Of a stretch of 64,000 bases of DNA, positions 8,927-17,313 are shown in pieces; the stretch's first letter is position 1; each line of letters begins with the position of its first letter. The translations under genes and the position numbers were made by a program. Source of the DNA: Tropicibacter sp. R16_0 (GTDB taxonomy: Bacteria > Pseudomonadota > Alphaproteobacteria > Rhodobacterales > Rhodobacteraceae); assembly GCF_017743935.1 (NCBI RefSeq), contig NZ_JAGHRE010000003.1:1-64000 (forward strand), written 5' to 3'. The notes below the pieces were generated by a model, which was not told the origin of the DNA, did no database searches, and worked only from the letters and a program-made list of their open reading frames with translations.

Positions 8927-10036
8927 TTATTCTGCAGGTTCGGTCTGACCGGCAAGGATGTCACGCACGCGTGCTTCCTGCACATCGTCGTGTTCACCGA
9001 TGACGACCACGCGACCCAAGCGGGTTTCGTCTGCCTTCCAGGGACGGTCGAACTGGTGACGCACGCGTGCTCCCACAGCCTGCACCAGCAGGCGCATCGG
9101 TTTGCCGGTAACTGCAGCATAGCCTTTGACACGCAGGATGTTGAGCTCAGAGGCCAGATGCTCGATCCGCGAGACCAGCTCCTGGGGGTCGTTCAGTTCG
9201 GGCAGATCAACGACGATGCTGTTGAAGTTGTCGTGGTTGTGGTCGTGATGATGGTGGTGCCCGTGCTCATGATCATGATGGTGGTCATCATCGTGGTGGT
9301 GATGATCCTCGTGATGGCTGGGACGCGCGTCGATGTCGTCCTCTGCCGCAGCTTCAAGACCCAGAACAACGCGCACGTCGACGGCGCCCTCGGCGACCTC
9401 GACCACAGGCAGCGGGCGAGGGGCTTTGGCGGCGATCATCTCTTTGGCTTTGGCCACGCCATCAGGGCCAGCCAGATCGGGTTTGGTTAGCAGGATGATG
9501 TCGGCGCAGGCGATCTGATCCTCGAACACTTCGCTGAGGGGCGTTTCGTGATCGATGCTGTCATCGGCCAAACGCTGCGCGTCGACGGCGGCCACGTTGG
9601 TGGCAAAGCGACCGTTTGAGACCGCTTCAGCATCGGCCAAGGCGATCACGCCATCGACGGTGATTTTCGAGCGGATATCGGGCCAGTCGAACGCCTTGAG
9701 CAGCGGTTTCGGCAGGGCCAGGCCGGATGTCTCGATCAGGATGTGATCGGGGCGCGGATCCAGCGCCATCAGCGCCTCGATGGTGGGGATGAAATCGTCC
9801 GCGACGGTGCAGCAGATGCAGCCGTTGGCCAGCTCCATGATGTTTTCGGCCGGGCAATCCGGGATCGAGCATGATTTCAGGATGTCGCCATCCACGCCCA
9901 CATCGCCAAATTCGTTGACGACCACGGCCAGGCGCTTGCCCTGCGGGTTCTGCATCAGATGGCTGACCAATGTGGTTTTGCCCGAACCAAGAAAGCCGGT
10001 GATGACAGTGACGGGGAGTTTTTCAAGGGTCGACAT
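8927..10036 (-). CDS. cobW: CobW, COG0523 metal-chaperone GTPase
   Basis: The 369-residue protein starts MSTLEKLPVTVITGFLGSGK. It has the Walker A GFLGSGKTT, the CxCC metal site in NGCICCTV, the ETSGLALPKP segment and a TKPD guanine-specificity motif. A stretch of about 30 residues encoded near 9230-9325 contains about 18 histidines and many acidic residues, a likely metal-binding linker before the C-terminal CobW domain. CobW proteins are thought to deliver metal, probably cobalt, for the chelatase step. The start at 10036 is two bases after the DUF1636 stop. Confidence 0.93.
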   Translation of the reverse strand: MSTLEKLPVTVITGFLGSGKTTLVSHLMQNPQGKRLAVVVNEFGDVGVDGDILKSCSIPDCPAENIMELANGCICCTVADDFIPTIEALMALDPRPDHILIETSGLALPKPLLKAFDWPDIRSKITVDGVIALADAEAVSNGRFATNVAAVDAQRLADDSIDHETPLSEVFEDQIACADIILLTKPDLAGPDGVAKAKEMIAAKAPRPLPVVEVAEGAVDVRVVLGLEAAAEDDIDARPSHHEDHHHHDDDHHHDHEHGHHHHHDHNHDNFNSIVVDLPELNDPQELVSRIEHLASELNILRVKGYAAVTGKPMRLLVQAVGARVRHQFDRPWKADETRLGRVVVIGEHDDVQEARVRDILAGQTEPAE

Positions 10037-10038
10037 GG

Positions 10039-10422
10039 TCAAGCTCCAATCGGAGGGATGCGCGCTGCGCAGTTTTTGCGGAAATGGACGGGACGCTCGC
10101 GCCAAGGGACAAGCCCGTCAGCGGTGGCGTGATATTTGGTAGCGCCTTCGACGATCACATCGACGTCGTCGGCCTCATTCAGGTTTTCATAGACAAAGGT
10201 CCAGCGCGACGGCCCGCCACGCAACACGACCGAACATCCCTGGTCGCAATTCGACAGGCATTCGACGGCCTTCAACTCGACGCCTGTGGGCAGGTCTGCC
10301 TGTTCCAGTGCCTTGTGCAAAAGCGTACCGGGTCTCTGTGCGTCATCTTCGATGGGCAGGCCGCGGCGGCATGTGGTGCAGACCAGCAACTCGACCGGTG
10401 CAAATTCACTCAACTCTCTCAT
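10039..10422 (-). CDS. DUF1636 family predicted metal-binding protein
   Basis: The 127-residue protein matches the small DUF1636 family that commonly precedes cobW. It has two cysteine clusters, VCTTCRRGLP near the N-terminus and ECLSNCDQGC in the middle, reminiscent of thioredoxin-like 2Fe-2S ferredoxins. The function is unknown; the link with cobW and cobN suggests metal or redox support of cobalt insertion. The ATG at 10422 directly follows an AAGGGGGG ribosome binding site. It is the first gene behind the cobalamin riboswitch. The frame stays open through the riboswitch, but those upstream codons are leader RNA. Confidence 0.85.
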   Translation of the reverse strand: MRELSEFAPVELLVCTTCRRGLPIEDDAQRPGTLLHKALEQADLPTGVELKAVECLSNCDQGCSVVLRGGPSRWTFVYENLNEADDVDVIVEGATKYHATADGLVPWRERPVHFRKNCAARIPPIGA

Positions 10423-10500
10423 CCCCCCTTGGGTTTGGGGGACGGGGTATGCGCGGGCCTTTGGCCCGTCACCGGAACACCCCGTCCGGTTTGGTCGTTC
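10423..10500 (-). promoter_or_regulatory. Riboswitch expression platform with RBS-sequestering hairpins
   Basis: On the minus strand, GGACGGGGT (10479-10487) can pair with ACCCCGTCC (10440-10448) around an inner GGGCC/GGCCC hairpin (10455-10467). The bases just downstream, CCCCC (10437-10441), can pair with the GGGGGG ribosome binding site at 10423-10428. The C-tract overlaps the outer stem by two bases, so the two structures partly compete. This layout suggests control of translation initiation rather than an intrinsic terminator, as no U-tract is present. The pairing is my inference from the sequence. Confidence 0.6.
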
Positions 10501-10504
10501 AGGC

Positions 10505-10697
10505 GTTGGCAGGTCTCCCGGCTTGCGGATGTCAGATGGTGGCCCATCTGTCGGATGTCCCGCCTTCCCGGCCTGATTGGCCAGTGGCTTGGGCACCCTC
10601 TCCGGTCACGGTCGCGGGGGCGGCTGTGTTTGATCAGGTCGGGCCTGACTGACACATTCCCTTTTCATCTGTTTGCACAGACACCAACGCAAGCGAC
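10505..10697 (-). promoter_or_regulatory. Cobalamin (B12) riboswitch aptamer
   Basis: Read on the minus strand, the conserved elements appear in the right order: GATGAAAAGGGAA (10657-10669), GCCGCCCCCGCGACCGT (about 10610-10626), GCCACTGG (10581-10588), and the B12 box AGCCGGGAGACCTGCC (10508-10523). It precedes DUF1636-cobW-cobN and so should repress the operon when adenosylcobalamin is plentiful. Outer boundaries are approximate. Confidence 0.93.
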
Positions 10698-10775
10698 ATG
10701 GGGCATGGGGGCGGGCCTTGTCAAGCTTGCGGCGTGCGCCAGAGCGGCAGGTCAGAAAAAAGCGACCGGATGCGG

Positions 10776-11660
10776 TCAGCCAGCGGCATGACCGTCGATC
10801 CGATCCCGCAGCCATGCGAGGAACAGCTGGGCCGAGGCGGATTGAGTTGCGGGCTCTTCGGCATGAATCAGATAGTGCGACTGAGCAAAGGGAATCGCAG
10901 GTCCCGCGATTTGCAACGGCGCTCCTTGGTCGATGGCATTCTGGGCAAAGCGGCTGAGGATCGTGGCATAGCCCGCCCCACCCATGACCAGCTGCAAGGC
11001 GGCGACCGTTGTATCCACTGAATGGTGGGGCGGTTCCGACGTCGGGGGCAGGCCATGCGCCTCGAAATACCGCGCCCAGTTGTCTTCGTAGCCAAGGATA
11101 TGGATCAACGGGCCGCGTTGCAGGGCATCAATGCTCGGCTTCGGGGCATCCACGCGACAGACCGGAACAATGGTTTCGTCACATAGTTTTTCAGCCCGCA
11201 AACCCGGCCAATCACCATAGCCCAGGCGGATTTCCACATCGACGTCGTCCACTTTGGTGCTGTCGGCCCAGATGTTGGACACGAGGCGCACGGGAATGTC
11301 GGGGAACTGCGCGTTGAAGGCAGGCAGTTCCGCGGCAATCCAATAGGTCGCCGAAGAAATGGCCGCGCGGATGGTCAGGGTCTGGCGGCTGTCCGCGCCA
11401 AACAGCGCATTTGTGCTGAGCGAGATGTCCGACAGCGCCCGGCGCACTGTCAGCGCATAAGACTGCCCCAGCTCTGTCAGCTCCAACCGGCGCGCGGCGC
11501 GGGTGAAAAGTTTTGCTCCCAGATTGCCCTCAAGCGAGCGAATGTGCAGGGAAACGGCGGTCTGGGTCAGACCCAGTTCGCGCCCGGTTTCAGTGAAATT
11601 CAGGTGCCGGGCGGCGGCCTCGAACGTGCGCAGCCAGATTGGGTTGGGAAGGCGGTCCAT
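10776..11660 (-). CDS. LysR-family transcriptional regulator (GcvA-like)
   Basis: The 294-residue protein has the usual N-terminal winged helix (residues about 5-65, with LNFTETGRELGLTQTAVSLH) followed by a periplasmic-binding-like effector domain. The opening LPNPIWLRTFEAAARHLNFT resembles the GcvA-type group. It is divergent from the dehydrogenase gene at 11784, its most likely target. The 123-bp spacer contains the near palindrome CCAAATAATTTTGG right next to its own start and CGGGCATGCTGCCCG nearer the target, either of which could be its operator. Confidence 0.88.
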   Translation of the reverse strand: MDRLPNPIWLRTFEAAARHLNFTETGRELGLTQTAVSLHIRSLEGNLGAKLFTRAARRLELTELGQSYALTVRRALSDISLSTNALFGADSRQTLTIRAAISSATYWIAAELPAFNAQFPDIPVRLVSNIWADSTKVDDVDVEIRLGYGDWPGLRAEKLCDETIVPVCRVDAPKPSIDALQRGPLIHILGYEDNWARYFEAHGLPPTSEPPHHSVDTTVAALQLVMGGAGYATILSRFAQNAIDQGAPLQIAGPAIPFAQSHYLIHAEEPATQSASAQLFLAWLRDRIDGHAAG

Positions 11661-11783
11661 TTATCACCAAATAATTTTGGGTATTTGCCGTATTATTATT
11701 CGTTTCTCTTGGCGCATGTCACGCGGAATACTTCGCCTCAGAATCGTATACGCGGGCATGCTGCCCGTTTGGGAGGATACATC

Positions 11784-12749
11784 ATGAAAGTTGGCTTCAT
11801 CGGTCTGGGCAATGTGGGCGGCAAGCTCTCGGGCTCGCTTTTGCGCAATGGCATCGATCTGACGGTGCATGATCTGAACGCGGCCCTGGTCGATGACTTT
11901 GTAGCGCGCGGCGCGGCGCGGGGGGAAAGCCCGGCGCAGTTGATGCGGGACTGTGATGCGGTGATCACCTGCCTGCCATCGCCCGCAGCATCCGACGCGG
12001 TGATGCAGGAAATGTTGCCCGAGGTCACCGAAGGCAAAATCTGGATGGAGATGTCGACCACGGACGAGGCCGAAGCCAAGCGCCTTGGGGCCATGGTGAT
12101 CGAACGCGGCGGGGCGGCTGTGGATTGCCCGGTGTCCGGCGGGTGCCACCGCGCCGATACCGGCAACATCTCGATCTTTGCGGGCTGTGACCGCGAGACG
12201 TTTGAGCGCATCCTGCCGTTCCTGACCACCATGGGCCGCCGTGTCCTGCACACGGGCGATTTGGGCTCGGCCTCGATCCTGAAGGTTGTGACCAACTATC
12301 TGGCGACCGCGAACCTGGTCACTTGCTGCGAGGCGCTGGTGACGGCCAAGGCGGCGGGCATGGATCTGAACACCACCTATGAGGCGATGAAGATCAGCTC
12401 GGGTACGTCCTTTGTGCATGAAACCGAAAGCCAGGTGATCTTGAACGGTTCGCGCGACATCTCCTTCACCATGGATTTGGTGAAGAAGGACGCGGGCCTG
12501 TTCTACGAGGTGGCCAAGCGCAACAATGTACCGCTCGAAGTTGCGCCGATGTTGGTCGATATCTTTGACGATGGCATTGCGCGCTTTGGCGAGCGCGAAT
12601 TGTCACCCAACATCATCAAACGTCTGGAGGAGGCCACGGGCCTCGACATTCTGGCCCCAGGCTTTCCGCCCGAGATGGTGGATGACGAGCCGGAAGAGCC
12701 GGGATACGAAGTCATCCCACAGGGCAAGGAACAGCAGGCGGCGGAATAA
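11784..12749 (+). CDS. Beta-hydroxyacid dehydrogenase (3-hydroxyisobutyrate dehydrogenase family)
   Basis: This 321-residue NAD(P)-dependent enzyme starts MKVGFIGLGNVGGKL, a Rossmann GxGxxG. It carries the family's substrate loop DCPVSGGCHRADTGN and the catalytic-lysine segment around ILKVVTNYLATAN. The substrate cannot be read from sequence; 3-hydroxyisobutyrate, tartronate semialdehyde and related acids are all possible. GGGAGG sits 8 bases before the ATG. The C-terminus ends in an acidic tail of about 20 residues. The divergent LysR gene probably regulates it. Confidence 0.85.
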   Translation: MKVGFIGLGNVGGKLSGSLLRNGIDLTVHDLNAALVDDFVARGAARGESPAQLMRDCDAVITCLPSPAASDAVMQEMLPEVTEGKIWMEMSTTDEAEAKRLGAMVIERGGAAVDCPVSGGCHRADTGNISIFAGCDRETFERILPFLTTMGRRVLHTGDLGSASILKVVTNYLATANLVTCCEALVTAKAAGMDLNTTYEAMKISSGTSFVHETESQVILNGSRDISFTMDLVKKDAGLFYEVAKRNNVPLEVAPMLVDIFDDGIARFGERELSPNIIKRLEEATGLDILAPGFPPEMVDDEPEEPGYEVIPQGKEQQAAE

Positions 12750-12785
12750 CCCCGCAGCTTCCTGCGCAGCCTGAGGCGTCAGGTC

Positions 12786-12817
12786 CTGAGTGCCGACCCC
12801 GGATGTTCGGCACTCAG
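12786..12817. terminator. Bidirectional hairpin terminator
   Basis: An 11-bp perfect inverted repeat, CTGAGTGCCGA (12786-12796) and TCGGCACTCAG (12807-12817), encloses a 10-base loop. It lies between two convergent genes and abuts the stop codon of the VOC gene, the expected place for a shared terminator. T-tracts are weak on both sides. Confidence 0.65.
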
Positions 12818-13234
12818 TTACCCATCTCGGCCGGGTTCTTCCGGGTTGCTTGAAAACAGGGCGATCTTGTTGCCTTGGGGATCGCGCAGGTAGCACACGT
12901 AAAACCGGGGGCCATAGGCGTCGCGAAAGCCAGGCTGGCCCTCATCCCGCCCCCCTGCAGCAAGCGCTGCCGCGTGCAGGTCGCGAACCTGGCGTTGGGT
13001 TTGCGCCTCAAAAGCGACCATCACCCCGTTCCCGGTAGAGGCTGAACCACCATCAAAGGGAGCTTTGACGTAGAATTCAGGTGACACGGGCTGTTGGCCC
13101 GGCTCAACCGGAAGAGCGTAACTCAGGTCGCCGTGATAATACTCCAGCTCATACCCAAGTGCGGGCAGGAAGGCCGAATAGAACCGTTCCGCACGCGTCA
13201 TATCGTCAGCGCCGACCGTGACATAAGCAATCAT
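12818..13234 (-). CDS. VOC (glyoxalase/bleomycin resistance-like) family protein
   Basis: The 138-residue protein opens MIAYVTVGADDMTRAERFY, followed by ALGYELEY, and ends with YVCYLRDPQGNKIALF. This is the usual single VOC domain with betaalphabetabetabeta repeats and a C-terminal DPxGN motif. The reaction is not predictable; such small proteins include glyoxalase I relatives, dioxygenases and antibiotic-binding proteins. I chose the ATG at 13234 over one at 13276 because the domain begins right there. Confidence 0.8.
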   Translation of the reverse strand: MIAYVTVGADDMTRAERFYSAFLPALGYELEYYHGDLSYALPVEPGQQPVSPEFYVKAPFDGGSASTGNGVMVAFEAQTQRQVRDLHAAALAAGGRDEGQPGFRDAYGPRFYVCYLRDPQGNKIALFSSNPEEPGRDG

Positions 13235-13442
13235 GTGTGTTCGATCCTTCGTGGTTTTGGCGCGATTGTATCGCATTTACAGCACGCCACCACCGGTCAA
13301 AAACAGAGCCCGCACAGGGCAAGGCCGGGGTGGGATGCGGCATCCTAACCATTGAAAACTGCGGGCTTTTCAATAAGCTCCTGCCTGTCTCACCCAAGAC
13401 GACGTGTTCATCCCGGTGCTTTGTTCCAGATAGGGGGTCTGA

Positions 13443-14861
13443 ATGTTCGATGGATTTTCAGCCGAGACGCTGGCGCGGATTCAGTTTGCCTTTACCGTGT
13501 CCTTTCACATCATCTTTCCTGCGTTTTCGATTGGGCTGGCGAGCTATCTGGCCGTGCTCAACGCGCAATGGTTGCGAACCCGCGATCAGGTCTATCTGAC
13601 GCTGTTCAACTACTGGAAAAAGATCTTTGCCGTGGCCTTTGGCATGGGCGTCGTGTCGGGTATCGTCATGTCGTACCAATTTGGCACCAACTGGGCTGTG
13701 TTTTCGGAAAAGGCCGGGCCGGTCATTGGCCCGCTTATGGCATACGAGGTGCTGACCGCCTTTTTCCTTGAGGCCGGGTTTCTGGGCATCATGCTCTTTG
13801 GGCGCGACAAGGTGGGCGAGGGGTTGCACATGATGGCCACTGCCCTGGTGGCGATCGGCACGCTGACCTCGGCCACATGGATCTTGAGCGTCAATAGCTG
13901 GATGCAGACGCCTGCGGGCTACGATATCAACGATCTGGGGCAGTTCATCCCGGTGGATTGGTGGGCCATCGTCTTCAACCCGTCGTTCACGCATCGCTTG
14001 GCGCATATGGTTCTGGCCGCCTATCTGACGACCGCCTTTGTGGTGGCGGGCGTTGCTGGCTGGCAGTTGCTGCGCGGGCGGGCGACGGATGGCACCCGCA
14101 AGATGTTCTCGATGGCGATGTGGATGGCCGCGATTGTGACCCCGATCCAGATCTTTGCGGGCGACTCTCATGGCCTCAACACGCTGGAACACCAGCCCGT
14201 CAAGGTCATGGCGATGGAGGGGCATTTCGAAAGCCACCCTGACGGTGCGCCGTTGATCCTGTTTGGATTTCCGAACCAAAAGGAAAAGCGCGTCGATTAC
14301 GCGATCGAGATCCCCAAACTCTCGTCGCTGATCCTGAAACACGACCTGAACGCGCCGCTGGATGGTTTGGATACGGTGCCCGATGACGAGGAACCGCCTG
14401 TGGCCATCGTCTTCTGGTCGTTCCGTGTCATGGTGGGGATCGGCTTTGCCATGCTGGGCGTGGGGCTGTGGAGCTTGCTGCAACGGATGCGCGGGCGGCT
14501 CTACACCACAACCTGGCTGCACCGTGCGGCCGTGGTGATGGGGCCAACTGGGTTCATCGCCGTGTTGGCAGGCTGGATCACGACCGAGGTCGGACGGCAG
14601 CCCTATACGGTCTACGGGCTGCTTCGCACGTCCGACTCGCTGTCGCCTGTCGAGGCGCCGGCCGTGGCCACATCGCTTATTATGTTCATCGTGGTCTATT
14701 TCTTCGTCTTTGGCGCAGGCACGTTTTACATTCTGCGTCTGATGCACAAGGCACCCGGCGCAGGCACGGATGACCCGACGCGCGCTGGGCCACTGCGAAC
14801 CGCCGGCATCGTACCGCCGGCGCAATACGACGCGTCACAGCCCGGAAAGCAAGGAGGTTGA
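13443..14861 (+). CDS. cydA: Cytochrome bd-type quinol oxidase subunit I (CIO type)
   Basis: The 472-residue membrane protein has the CydA pattern. The N-terminal FHIIFPAF contains the heme b595 histidine (about residue 22), many hydrophobic segments follow, and there is the conserved GRQPYTVYG segment. The quinol-binding Q loop is short, as in the cyanide-insensitive (CIO/CioA) subgroup common in alphaproteobacteria. With subunit II it oxidises quinol and reduces oxygen to water with high affinity and no proton pumping. The ATG at 13443 follows a GGGGG tract. Confidence 0.95.
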   Translation: MFDGFSAETLARIQFAFTVSFHIIFPAFSIGLASYLAVLNAQWLRTRDQVYLTLFNYWKKIFAVAFGMGVVSGIVMSYQFGTNWAVFSEKAGPVIGPLMAYEVLTAFFLEAGFLGIMLFGRDKVGEGLHMMATALVAIGTLTSATWILSVNSWMQTPAGYDINDLGQFIPVDWWAIVFNPSFTHRLAHMVLAAYLTTAFVVAGVAGWQLLRGRATDGTRKMFSMAMWMAAIVTPIQIFAGDSHGLNTLEHQPVKVMAMEGHFESHPDGAPLILFGFPNQKEKRVDYAIEIPKLSSLILKHDLNAPLDGLDTVPDDEEPPVAIVFWSFRVMVGIGFAMLGVGLWSLLQRMRGRLYTTTWLHRAAVVMGPTGFIAVLAGWITTEVGRQPYTVYGLLRTSDSLSPVEAPAVATSLIMFIVVYFFVFGAGTFYILRLMHKAPGAGTDDPTRAGPLRTAGIVPPAQYDASQPGKQGG

Positions 14862-14863
14862 AC

Positions 14864-15865
14864 ATGCTGGATCTTCCGACAATCTGGGCCGGGATCATCG
14901 CCTTTGCCGTGCTGACCTATGTGGTGCTGGACGGCTTCGACCTGGGCATCGGCATCCTGTTTCCCTTTGCCAAGGCCAAGAAAGACCGCGACGTGATGAT
15001 GAACTCGGTCGCGCCGGTCTGGGACGGGAACGAGACCTGGTTGGTGATGGGGGGTGGCGGGCTGTTTGCCGTCTTCCCCGTGGCCTATGCCATCGTCATG
15101 CCCGCGCTCTACATGCCGATCATCGTCATGCTGCTGGCACTGGTGTTTCGCGGCGTGGCGTTTGAATACCGTTGGCGGACCGAACGCTGGCGTGGTGTTT
15201 GGGATGCGGCCTTTATCGGCGGGTCAACCGTCGCGGCCTTTTGTCAGGGCGTGGCCCTTGGCGGGCTGGTGCAGGGGATCGAGGTCGTGGACCGCGCCTA
15301 TGCGGGCGGCTGGTGGGATTGGCTCTCGCCGTTTTCGATCCTCACCGGTTTTGCCCTGGTCGTGGGGTACGCCCTGTTGGGAGCAACCTGGCTGGTGATG
15401 AAGACCGAAGGCGAGCTGCAATCGGCCATGCGCGCGCGGGCCTTGCCATTGGGTGTGGCCACCTTTGCCCTGATCGGCGCGGTGAGCTTGTGGACCCCGT
15501 TCCAGGATCCGGCCTATTTCCAGCGCTGGTTCACCTTCCCGGCGATCCTGTATTCCGGAGTCGTGCCGGTGCTATTGGCGTTTGCAGGTTTCATGCTGTA
15601 TCGCGGTCTGACATCCGGGCGGGACGTGATGCCGTTTCTGGCCAGCCAATCCGTGTTCGTGATCAGTTTCATTGGCATCGGGATCAGTTTCTACCCCGAC
15701 ATGGTGCCGCCCTCGGTCACCATCCATCAGGCCGCCGCACCGGATGAAAGCCTGGCCTTTGCCCTGGTTGGGACGGTCATTCTGGTGCCGATGATCCTGG
15801 CCTATACGGCCTATGCCTATTGGGTGTTTCGCGGCAAGATCGATCCCGACGCAGGCTATCACTGA
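14864..15865 (+). CDS. cydB: Cytochrome bd-type quinol oxidase subunit II
   Basis: The 333-residue polytopic protein starts MLDLPTIWAGIIAFAVL and contains VVLDGFDLGIGILFPFA and PVWDGNETWLV, both CydB signatures. A perfect AAGGAGG (14851-14857) inside the end of cydA sits 6 bases before the ATG at 14864, which fixes the start. It pairs with CydA in the bd oxidase, and the two genes are separated by only two bases. Confidence 0.95.
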   Translation: MLDLPTIWAGIIAFAVLTYVVLDGFDLGIGILFPFAKAKKDRDVMMNSVAPVWDGNETWLVMGGGGLFAVFPVAYAIVMPALYMPIIVMLLALVFRGVAFEYRWRTERWRGVWDAAFIGGSTVAAFCQGVALGGLVQGIEVVDRAYAGGWWDWLSPFSILTGFALVVGYALLGATWLVMKTEGELQSAMRARALPLGVATFALIGAVSLWTPFQDPAYFQRWFTFPAILYSGVVPVLLAFAGFMLYRGLTSGRDVMPFLASQSVFVISFIGIGISFYPDMVPPSVTIHQAAAPDESLAFALVGTVILVPMILAYTAYAYWVFRGKIDPDAGYH

Positions 15866-15975
15866 TGACCCGTCAGACGTGGAAACGCCTGGCGTGGTTT
15901 GCCGCCATCTGGGCGGCGTCCGTGCTGTGCATTCTGGCCGTGGCCTGGGTGATCCGCTTGATGATCCCCGCTTAG
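15865..15975 (+). CDS. DUF2474-type small membrane protein, bd oxidase accessory
   Basis: This 36-residue ORF (MTRQTWKRLAWFAAIWAASV and so on, ending RLMIPA) shares one base with the cydB stop (TGATG) and has a single membrane segment after a basic N-terminus. Small one-helix proteins of the DUF2474/CydX kind commonly follow cydAB and stabilise the oxidase, so the position and shape support that role. The last four bases overlap the stop of the convergent SDR gene. Confidence 0.82.
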   Translation: MTRQTWKRLAWFAAIWAASVLCILAVAWVIRLMIPA

Positions 15976-16763
15976 GCGCTTGGCCCAAGGGTGCCGGTGC
16001 CGCGCGGTTTTGCGCCGGAACCGGGTGTCGTGTTTTCGGGTTTGCCGAACAGCCGCCAGAACAAGCTCTTGGGCAGGCGCTTTCCAAGCGTGAAGAGCAG
16101 CGAGAAGGGAGCCGGAAAATTGGTTTCCAACCGGTTCGAGCGCATGGCGGTCATCACATTTTGCGCCGCCGCTTCGGGCGTCTGGATCATCGGCATGCGA
16201 AAGCCATTCTTTGCGGTCAGGCGCGTCTGGATGAAACCGGGGTTGACCACTTGAACCTTCAGGTCCGTGTCGCGCAGGTCGGCCTGCAGGGACTCCCCAA
16301 GATGCATAAGAGCCGCTTTGCTGGCGCCATATCCCACTGACCCGGGCAGGCCGCGGTGTCCTGCAAGCGAGCCTATCAGCACCACATGGCCTTGCCCCTT
16401 GGCAACAAAGCGCGGCACCACATGGCCAAGCACCCGCACGGCGCCCATGAAATTCGCCTCGCACATGGCCTCGACCGCTTGGGGTTGCCAATCGGTTGCA
16501 GGCACCGGGTCATATTGGCCGACGCAATAGACTACCCCGTCCAGATCGCCGATCTGTGTCATGGCATCGTTGACCGAATGTGTATCGGTGACGTCCATGG
16601 GCACGGTCTGGGCACCTCCTGCGGCCTTGGCAACCGCTGCCAGTCGTTCGGCGTTGCGGGCGGACAGGATCAGCTTTGCACCGTCTTGGTGGAGTTGCTT
16701 GGCCAGCGCTTCTCCCAGCCCTTCGCTCGCGCCGATGATCCAATAGGTCTTGGATTTGAACAT
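15972..16763 (-). CDS. Short-chain dehydrogenase/reductase in the sigma-E operon
   Basis: The 263-residue protein is a classical SDR, with an N-terminal WIIGASEGLGEALAK cofactor site, YCVGQYDP as the NAG-like motif, and the active-site YGASKAAL after IGSLAGHRG. The substrate is unknown. It is the last gene of the seven-gene divergent sigma-E unit; an SDR is also part of the sigma-E-linked cluster of Rhodobacter sphaeroides. It starts one base after the DUF3833 stop. Confidence 0.88.
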   Translation of the reverse strand: MFKSKTYWIIGASEGLGEALAKQLHQDGAKLILSARNAERLAAVAKAAGGAQTVPMDVTDTHSVNDAMTQIGDLDGVVYCVGQYDPVPATDWQPQAVEAMCEANFMGAVRVLGHVVPRFVAKGQGHVVLIGSLAGHRGLPGSVGYGASKAALMHLGESLQADLRDTDLKVQVVNPGFIQTRLTAKNGFRMPMIQTPEAAAQNVMTAMRSNRLETNFPAPFSLLFTLGKRLPKSLFWRLFGKPENTTPGSGAKPRGTGTLGPSA

Positions 16764-16764
16764 G

Positions 16765-17313
16765 TCAGTTCCCCTTGGGGCGAATAGTGGCGATCAGCTC
16801 GGCCACTTTGATACCGAACTTGCGCATTTCCGAGCGGTTCATGATCGTGCCGTTGTCCATCAGGTACATCCAGTCGACGACGTCCAGCACGTGACCACCA
16901 GCGGCTTCGGTCAGGCGGATGGAATAGGTCAGGCGCACGGTCGACCCGCTTATCTGACCCTGACCCACGCCCAGGATGTCATCCGCTTTGGCCGTGAACG
17001 TCCCGTCGTTGCCAAGGGTCAGAAACCATTTGCGGTTTTGAACTGTGCCGTTGTCATAGTTGAAAACCTCGCCCAACTCGCCACTCGCGCCATTCCAGAT
17101 GCCGGTGAAGTCAGCCACAAACCGCGATGTGGCCCGGCCGTTGGGGCCAAAGATCACGCCTTCGGATTCCAGCTCTCCCGACAGATGCTGCCGCAGATCA
17201 AAGCTCGGGTTCGTGTCTTTGTAGTCTTCGGGTTTTTGTGCGCGAAAGGTGAAGCCCGGACGCCACAAGATCAGCGCGAACAAGCCCAGTAGGATGATCA
17301 GTGCGATTTTCAT
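16765..17313 (-). CDS. DUF3833 family exported protein
   Basis: The 182-residue protein has an N-terminal hydrophobic segment (MKIALIILLGLFALILW) without a clear lipobox, so it is secreted or membrane-anchored. The rest reads as a lipocalin-like beta-rich domain (LSGELESEGVIFGPNGRATS, then DWMYLMDNGTIMNRSEM) characteristic of DUF3833. The function is unknown. Its place with a CFA-type methyltransferase and a chalcone-isomerase-like protein suggests handling of modified lipids. It overlaps the MFS stop by four bases. Confidence 0.85.
   Translation of the reverse strand: MKIALIILLGLFALILWRPGFTFRAQKPEDYKDTNPSFDLRQHLSGELESEGVIFGPNGRATSRFVADFTGIWNGASGELGEVFNYDNGTVQNRKWFLTLGNDGTFTAKADDILGVGQGQISGSTVRLTYSIRLTEAAGGHVLDVVDWMYLMDNGTIMNRSEMRKFGIKVAELIATIRPKGN

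Noticed and set aside
9230-9325. Short repeated units that might be a CRISPR-like or tandem repeat
   Set aside because: It is codon repetition for the His/Asp-rich CobW linker; there are no spacers, and no CRISPR array was seen anywhere in the window.
8144-9490. A 448-residue plus-strand frame opposite cobN and cobW
   Set aside because: Covers two certain genes on the other strand; the Val/Met-rich stretch is the mirror of the His-rich CobW linker.
13458-14825. A 455-residue open frame opposite cydA
   Set aside because: Antisense shadow of a strongly conserved membrane protein gene in GC-rich DNA; its composition (His, Arg, Gln rich) matches no family.
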